Shown: piece after piece, positions 32,605-35,254 of the stretch | Layout of the letters: the number at the start of each line of letters is the position of its first letter | How positions within the stretch are numbered: the stretch's first letter is position 1 | DNA from: CAZJNX01 sp964547415 | GTDB taxonomy: Bacteria > Pseudomonadota > Alphaproteobacteria > Rhizobiales > Amorphaceae | Length of the DNA: 35,254 nucleotides | Reading direction: 5' to 3' | Assembly: GCA_964547415.1 (NCBI GenBank) | Contig: CAZJNX010000016.1 | Location: forward strand, 1-35,254 | Notes under the pieces: model-generated | The model's database searches: none | What the model saw: the letters and a program-made list of their open reading frames with translations, nothing else | What the model was told of the DNA's origin: nothing | Made by a program: the position numbers and the translations under genes

Positions 32605-33744
32605 ATGGACGCCTTCTCCAGCCCGACCGCTTCCGCGACCGTCCCGGTGCCGCCCCTCGTGCGGCCGCGCCTCACGGTGGTCGTCCCCACCTACGACGAG
32701 GCGGGGAACATCGCGCGGACGGTCGCCCGGATCTTCGCGGCCCTCGACGGGATCCCGGCCGAGATCCTCGTGGTGGACGACGATTCGCCCGACGGGACGT
32801 GGCGGATCGCCCGCCGCCTCGGCGAGGCCGACCCGCGGGTCAGGACCCTGCGCCGCGTCGGCCGGCGGGGCCTGTCGGGCGCGTGCATCGAGGGGATGCT
32901 GGCGGCGAGCGCCCCGGTCGTCGCCGTCATCGACGCGGACCTGCAGCACGACGAGACGCTGCTGCCCGCCATGCTGGAGGCGGTGGAGGAGGGGCGGGCG
33001 GACCTTGCCGTCGGCACCCGCTTCGGCGAGGGCGCGGCGGTGGAGGGGGGCCTGTCGGCGCGCCGGGCGCTGGCGAGCCGGGCGGCGAACCTCGCCACCC
33101 GCGTCCTCCTCGGCGTGCGCCTCGCCGACCCCATGAGCGGCTACTTCTGCCTCAGGCGCGAGACGGTGGAGCGCCTCGCCCCGCGCCTCGCCCCCCACGG
33201 CTTCAAGATCCTCGCCGACATCGTCGCCACCGCCCGCGGGCGCCTGCGCGTCGCGGAGTTCCCCTTCGTCTTCCGCGAGCGCAAGGCCGGGACGAGCAAG
33301 CTCGACGCCCGCGTCGGCCTCGAGTTCCTCGCCCTCGTGGCCTCGCGCCTCACGGGCGGGCTCCTCTCGGTGCGCTTCGTCCTGTTCGGGATGGTGGGCT
33401 CGTCCGGCATCCTCGTCCACATGGCCGCCCTCGCCGCCCTGTTCGCCGCGGGCCTCGCCTTCGCCGCGGCGCAGGCGCTCGCGACGGTCGTCGCCATGAC
33501 GAGCAACTTCTTCCTCAACAACTGGCTGACCTTCCGCGACCGGCGCCTCACGGGGCTTGGTCTCCTGCCCGGGCTCCTGTCGTTCTACGCGGTGTGCGGG
33601 CTCGGCGTCGTTGCCAACGTCGGCGTCGCCGACGCCCTGTTCGCCGCCGACCGGTCGTGGTGGCTCGCCGGGCTCGCGGGCGCGCTCGTGGGGGCGGTCT
33701 GGAACTACACGGCGAGCGCGGTCGTCACCTGGCGGGCGCGCTGA
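32605..33744 (+). CDS. GT2 polyprenyl-phosphate glycosyltransferase with C-terminal GtrA domain
   Basis: 379-residue two-part membrane enzyme. Residues about 20-245 are a DPM1-like GT2 catalytic domain: LTVVVPTYDEAGNI, VVDDDSPDGTW, IDADLQHDE with the metal-binding Asp residues, VGTRF and the PFVFRERKAGTSKL loop. Residues about 255-379 are a GtrA-type four-helix membrane domain beginning LSVRFVLFGMVGSSGILVHM and including SNFFLNNWLTF. It likely transfers a sugar from a nucleotide donor to a polyprenyl phosphate and may help flip it. The GT39-like gene starts 2 nt after its stop, so the pair probably makes and uses a lipid-linked sugar for envelope glycosylation. The ATG at 32605 lacks a strong ribosome site. 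Confidence 0.92.
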   Translation: MDAFSSPTASATVPVPPLVRPRLTVVVPTYDEAGNIARTVARIFAALDGIPAEILVVDDDSPDGTWRIARRLGEADPRVRTLRRVGRRGLSGACIEGMLAASAPVVAVIDADLQHDETLLPAMLEAVEEGRADLAVGTRFGEGAAVEGGLSARRALASRAANLATRVLLGVRLADPMSGYFCLRRETVERLAPRLAPHGFKILADIVATARGRLRVAEFPFVFRERKAGTSKLDARVGLEFLALVASRLTGGLLSVRFVLFGMVGSSGILVHMAALAALFAAGLAFAAAQALATVVAMTSNFFLNNWLTFRDRRLTGLGLLPGLLSFYAVCGLGVVANVGVADALFAADRSWWLAGLAGALVGAVWNYTASAVVTWRAR

Positions 33745-33746
33745 CG

Positions 33747-35254
33747 ATGGGCCTGTCCCTCGCGCTTCCCTTCATGCCGCCCGAACGCCCCCGGCGACGC
33801 CCTGACGGGCCGGACCCGGCGCCCGGCGGCCCGCGGCCCGAGCCACCGTTCCTGCTGACCCCGACCGGCTGCGTCGCCTGGCTCGGCCTCCTCACCCTCG
33901 CCCGGCTCCTCGCCGCCGCCTCGACGGGCCTCGCCCCCGACGAGGCCTATTACCGCCTGTGGGCGCTGGAACCCGCGTTCGGCTACCTCGACCACCCGCC
34001 CATGGTCGGCTGGTGGATCGCGGGGGGCATCGCACTCGTCGGCGACACGGCCCTCGGCGTGCGCGCGCCCATGGTGATGGGAAGCCTTCTCGCCTCCCTC
34101 GCGGTCTGGCGGATCGCGCTCCTGCTCTCCGGGGACGTGTCGACGGCGGGCCGCGCGGCCCTGTGGTTCAACGCGACGCTCCTCGTCGGCGTCGGCAGCG
34201 TGCTCGCCACGCCCGACGTTCCCTCCCTCCTGTTCTGGACGCTGGCGCTCTGGGCGCTCGCCGAGCTGCGGACATCGGGGGACGACCGGTGGTGGCTCGC
34301 CGTCGGCCTGTTCGCCGGGCTCGGCCTCCTGTCCAAGTATTCCGGGCTGTTCCTCGGGGCGGGGATCGTCCTGTGGCTCCTCATCGTGCCCGACATGCGC
34401 CGCGCCTTCCGCTCGCCCTTCCTCTACGCGGGCGGGGCGATCGCGGCGCTCTGCGCGGCGCCGGTCGTGGCCTGGAACGCGGCGAACGGGTGGGTCTCGT
34501 TCGAAAAGCAGTTCGGGCGGGCGGCGCCGTCCGACTTCCGGCCCGAGCTCGTCCTCGAGTTCGTCGGGGCGGAGCTCCTCCTGATCGGGCCGCTGATGGT
34601 GCCGTTCCTCGTCCTCGGGATCGCCCGGATCGTGCGCCTTCGGCCAGCGCGCGCCTCCCTCGCCTGGCTCCTCCTCGCCACCAGCCTGCCCTTCCTCGCC
34701 TACCTCCTCCTCCACGCCCTCCACGCGCGGGTGCAGGGCAACTGGCCGATGCCGCTCTACGCGGCGGTGGCGATCGTGGCGGCGGTGGCGGCGGCGGACC
34801 TGCCGGCCGGACGGCGGGGCCGCGTCCTCGCCTGGCTGAAGGCGGCGGTGGCGCCCGCGGGAATCGGCCTCGTCCTCCTCGCCTACCTCCACGGGGCCAG
34901 CGATGCGCTCTTCGTCACCGAGCGGGACCAGTCGAAGCGCATGCGCGGCTGGCCCGCCTTCGCCGGCCAGGTGGACCTCGCCCGCCGCGCCGCCGACGCG
35001 GACTGGATCGGCACGGTGAACTACGGGACGACGGGCTCGCTCGCCTTCGCCTTCCGCGGCACCGGCGTGCCGGTGGTCGCCCTCCACGAGACCGACCGCT
35101 ACGCGAACTTCCCCCCGGCGGACCTTGCGGGCCTTGGAACCGGCCTCGTCGTCGTCCTGGAGCGGCGGCGCGGCCTCGTCGACCTTCAGGGGACGTTCGC
35201 CGAGGTGGAGCCGGTCGGCCCCATCGAGCGGTCGGCGAACGGCATCGTCATCCG
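33747..35254 (+). CDS. GT39/PMT-like membrane glycosyltransferase (3' end outside window)
   Basis: The frame from ATG 33747 stays open to the end of the window, giving about 502 residues without a stop. The first periplasmic loop has the family signature LAPDEAYYRLWALEPAFGYL followed by DHPPMVGWW, with the catalytic-type Asp-Glu pair of the PMT_2/ArnT-like group. About ten hydrophobic segments follow, including GLGLLSKYSGLFLGAGIVLW, another typical motif. These enzymes use polyprenyl-phosphate sugars on the periplasmic side. The soluble C-terminal part (DWIGTVNYGTTGSLAFAFRG onward) resembles those of uncharacterised GT39 proteins. It is translationally close-coupled to the GT2-GtrA gene. The acceptor (lipid A, protein or glycan) is not determinable. 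Confidence 0.9.
   Translation, partial: MGLSLALPFMPPERPRRRPDGPDPAPGGPRPEPPFLLTPTGCVAWLGLLTLARLLAAASTGLAPDEAYYRLWALEPAFGYLDHPPMVGWWIAGGIALVGDTALGVRAPMVMGSLLASLAVWRIALLLSGDVSTAGRAALWFNATLLVGVGSVLATPDVPSLLFWTLALWALAELRTSGDDRWWLAVGLFAGLGLLSKYSGLFLGAGIVLWLLIVPDMRRAFRSPFLYAGGAIAALCAAPVVAWNAANGWVSFEKQFGRAAPSDFRPELVLEFVGAELLLIGPLMVPFLVLGIARIVRLRPARASLAWLLLATSLPFLAYLLLHALHARVQGNWPMPLYAAVAIVAAVAAADLPAGRRGRVLAWLKAAVAPAGIGLVLLAYLHGASDALFVTERDQSKRMRGWPAFAGQVDLARRAADADWIGTVNYGTTGSLAFAFRGTGVPVVALHETDRYANFPPADLAGLGTGLVVVLERRRGLVDLQGTFAEVEPVGPIERSANGIVI

Overview
The window looks like a chromosomal segment of a free-living, very GC-rich alphaproteobacterium. I infer this from strong C/G-ending codon use throughout, short operon overlaps of the ATGA/GTGA type, and gene content: Liv-type ABC uptake, TRAP transport, HyuA/HyuB, a fused indolepyruvate:ferredoxin oxidoreductase, an SbtA/SbtB pair, RTX-type Ca-binding proteins and a cobalt nitrile hydratase. 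A Hyphomicrobiales-like host is plausible, but the family cannot be fixed from sequence alone. I see no rRNA, tRNA, CRISPR array, transposase or integrase, and no recognisable transcription-regulator gene.

Layout. 1-9627 (+): a Liv-type ABC transporter (livK end, livH, a livM-livG fusion, livF), then ATP-dependent hydantoinase/oxoprolinase subunits HyuA and HyuB and an amidase. This reads as one uptake-and-degradation unit for a cyclic amide, imide or carbamoyl compound. 9628-10182 holds no gene I can support. 10183-12499 (-): a Tat-exported, bicovalently flavinylated berberine-bridge-type oxidase followed by an NTF2/SnoaL-like protein. 12884-14203 (+): a type II NADH dehydrogenase-like flavoprotein. 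14222-17698 (-): fused indolepyruvate:ferredoxin oxidoreductase. 17905-19224 (+): SbtA-type bicarbonate permease with a PII-like SbtB partner. 19305-21820 (+): two tandem RTX-like Ca-binding genes; the first is split by a single in-frame amber codon. 21906-23327 (+): a cytochrome P450. 23331-26772 (-): a DctP-DctQ-DctM TRAP transporter. 27153-29048 (+): two tandem, closely related genes of a family I do not recognise. 29109-30800 (+): a PuuD-like glutamine-amidotransferase-fold hydrolase and an FkbM methyltransferase. 30875-32539 (+): cobalt-type nitrile hydratase alpha, beta and accessory protein. 32605-35254 (+): a GT2-GtrA polyprenyl-phosphate glycosyltransferase and a GT39-like glycosyltransferase cut by the window end.

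The theme is catabolism of organic nitrogen and carbon compounds: two uptake systems, ring/amide/nitrile hydrolysis (hyuAB, amidase, nitrile hydratase, PuuD-like) and redox enzymes. Most genes are ordinary family members. The less ordinary items are the tandem unknown pair, the amber-interrupted RTX gene beside an intact paralogue, a near-perfect 26-bp inverted repeat between hyuA and hyuB, and strong GC hairpins placed just after the substrate-binding-protein gene in both transporter operons. I did not find a convincing wholly new system; the best candidate for something undescribed is the tandem pair at 27153-29048.
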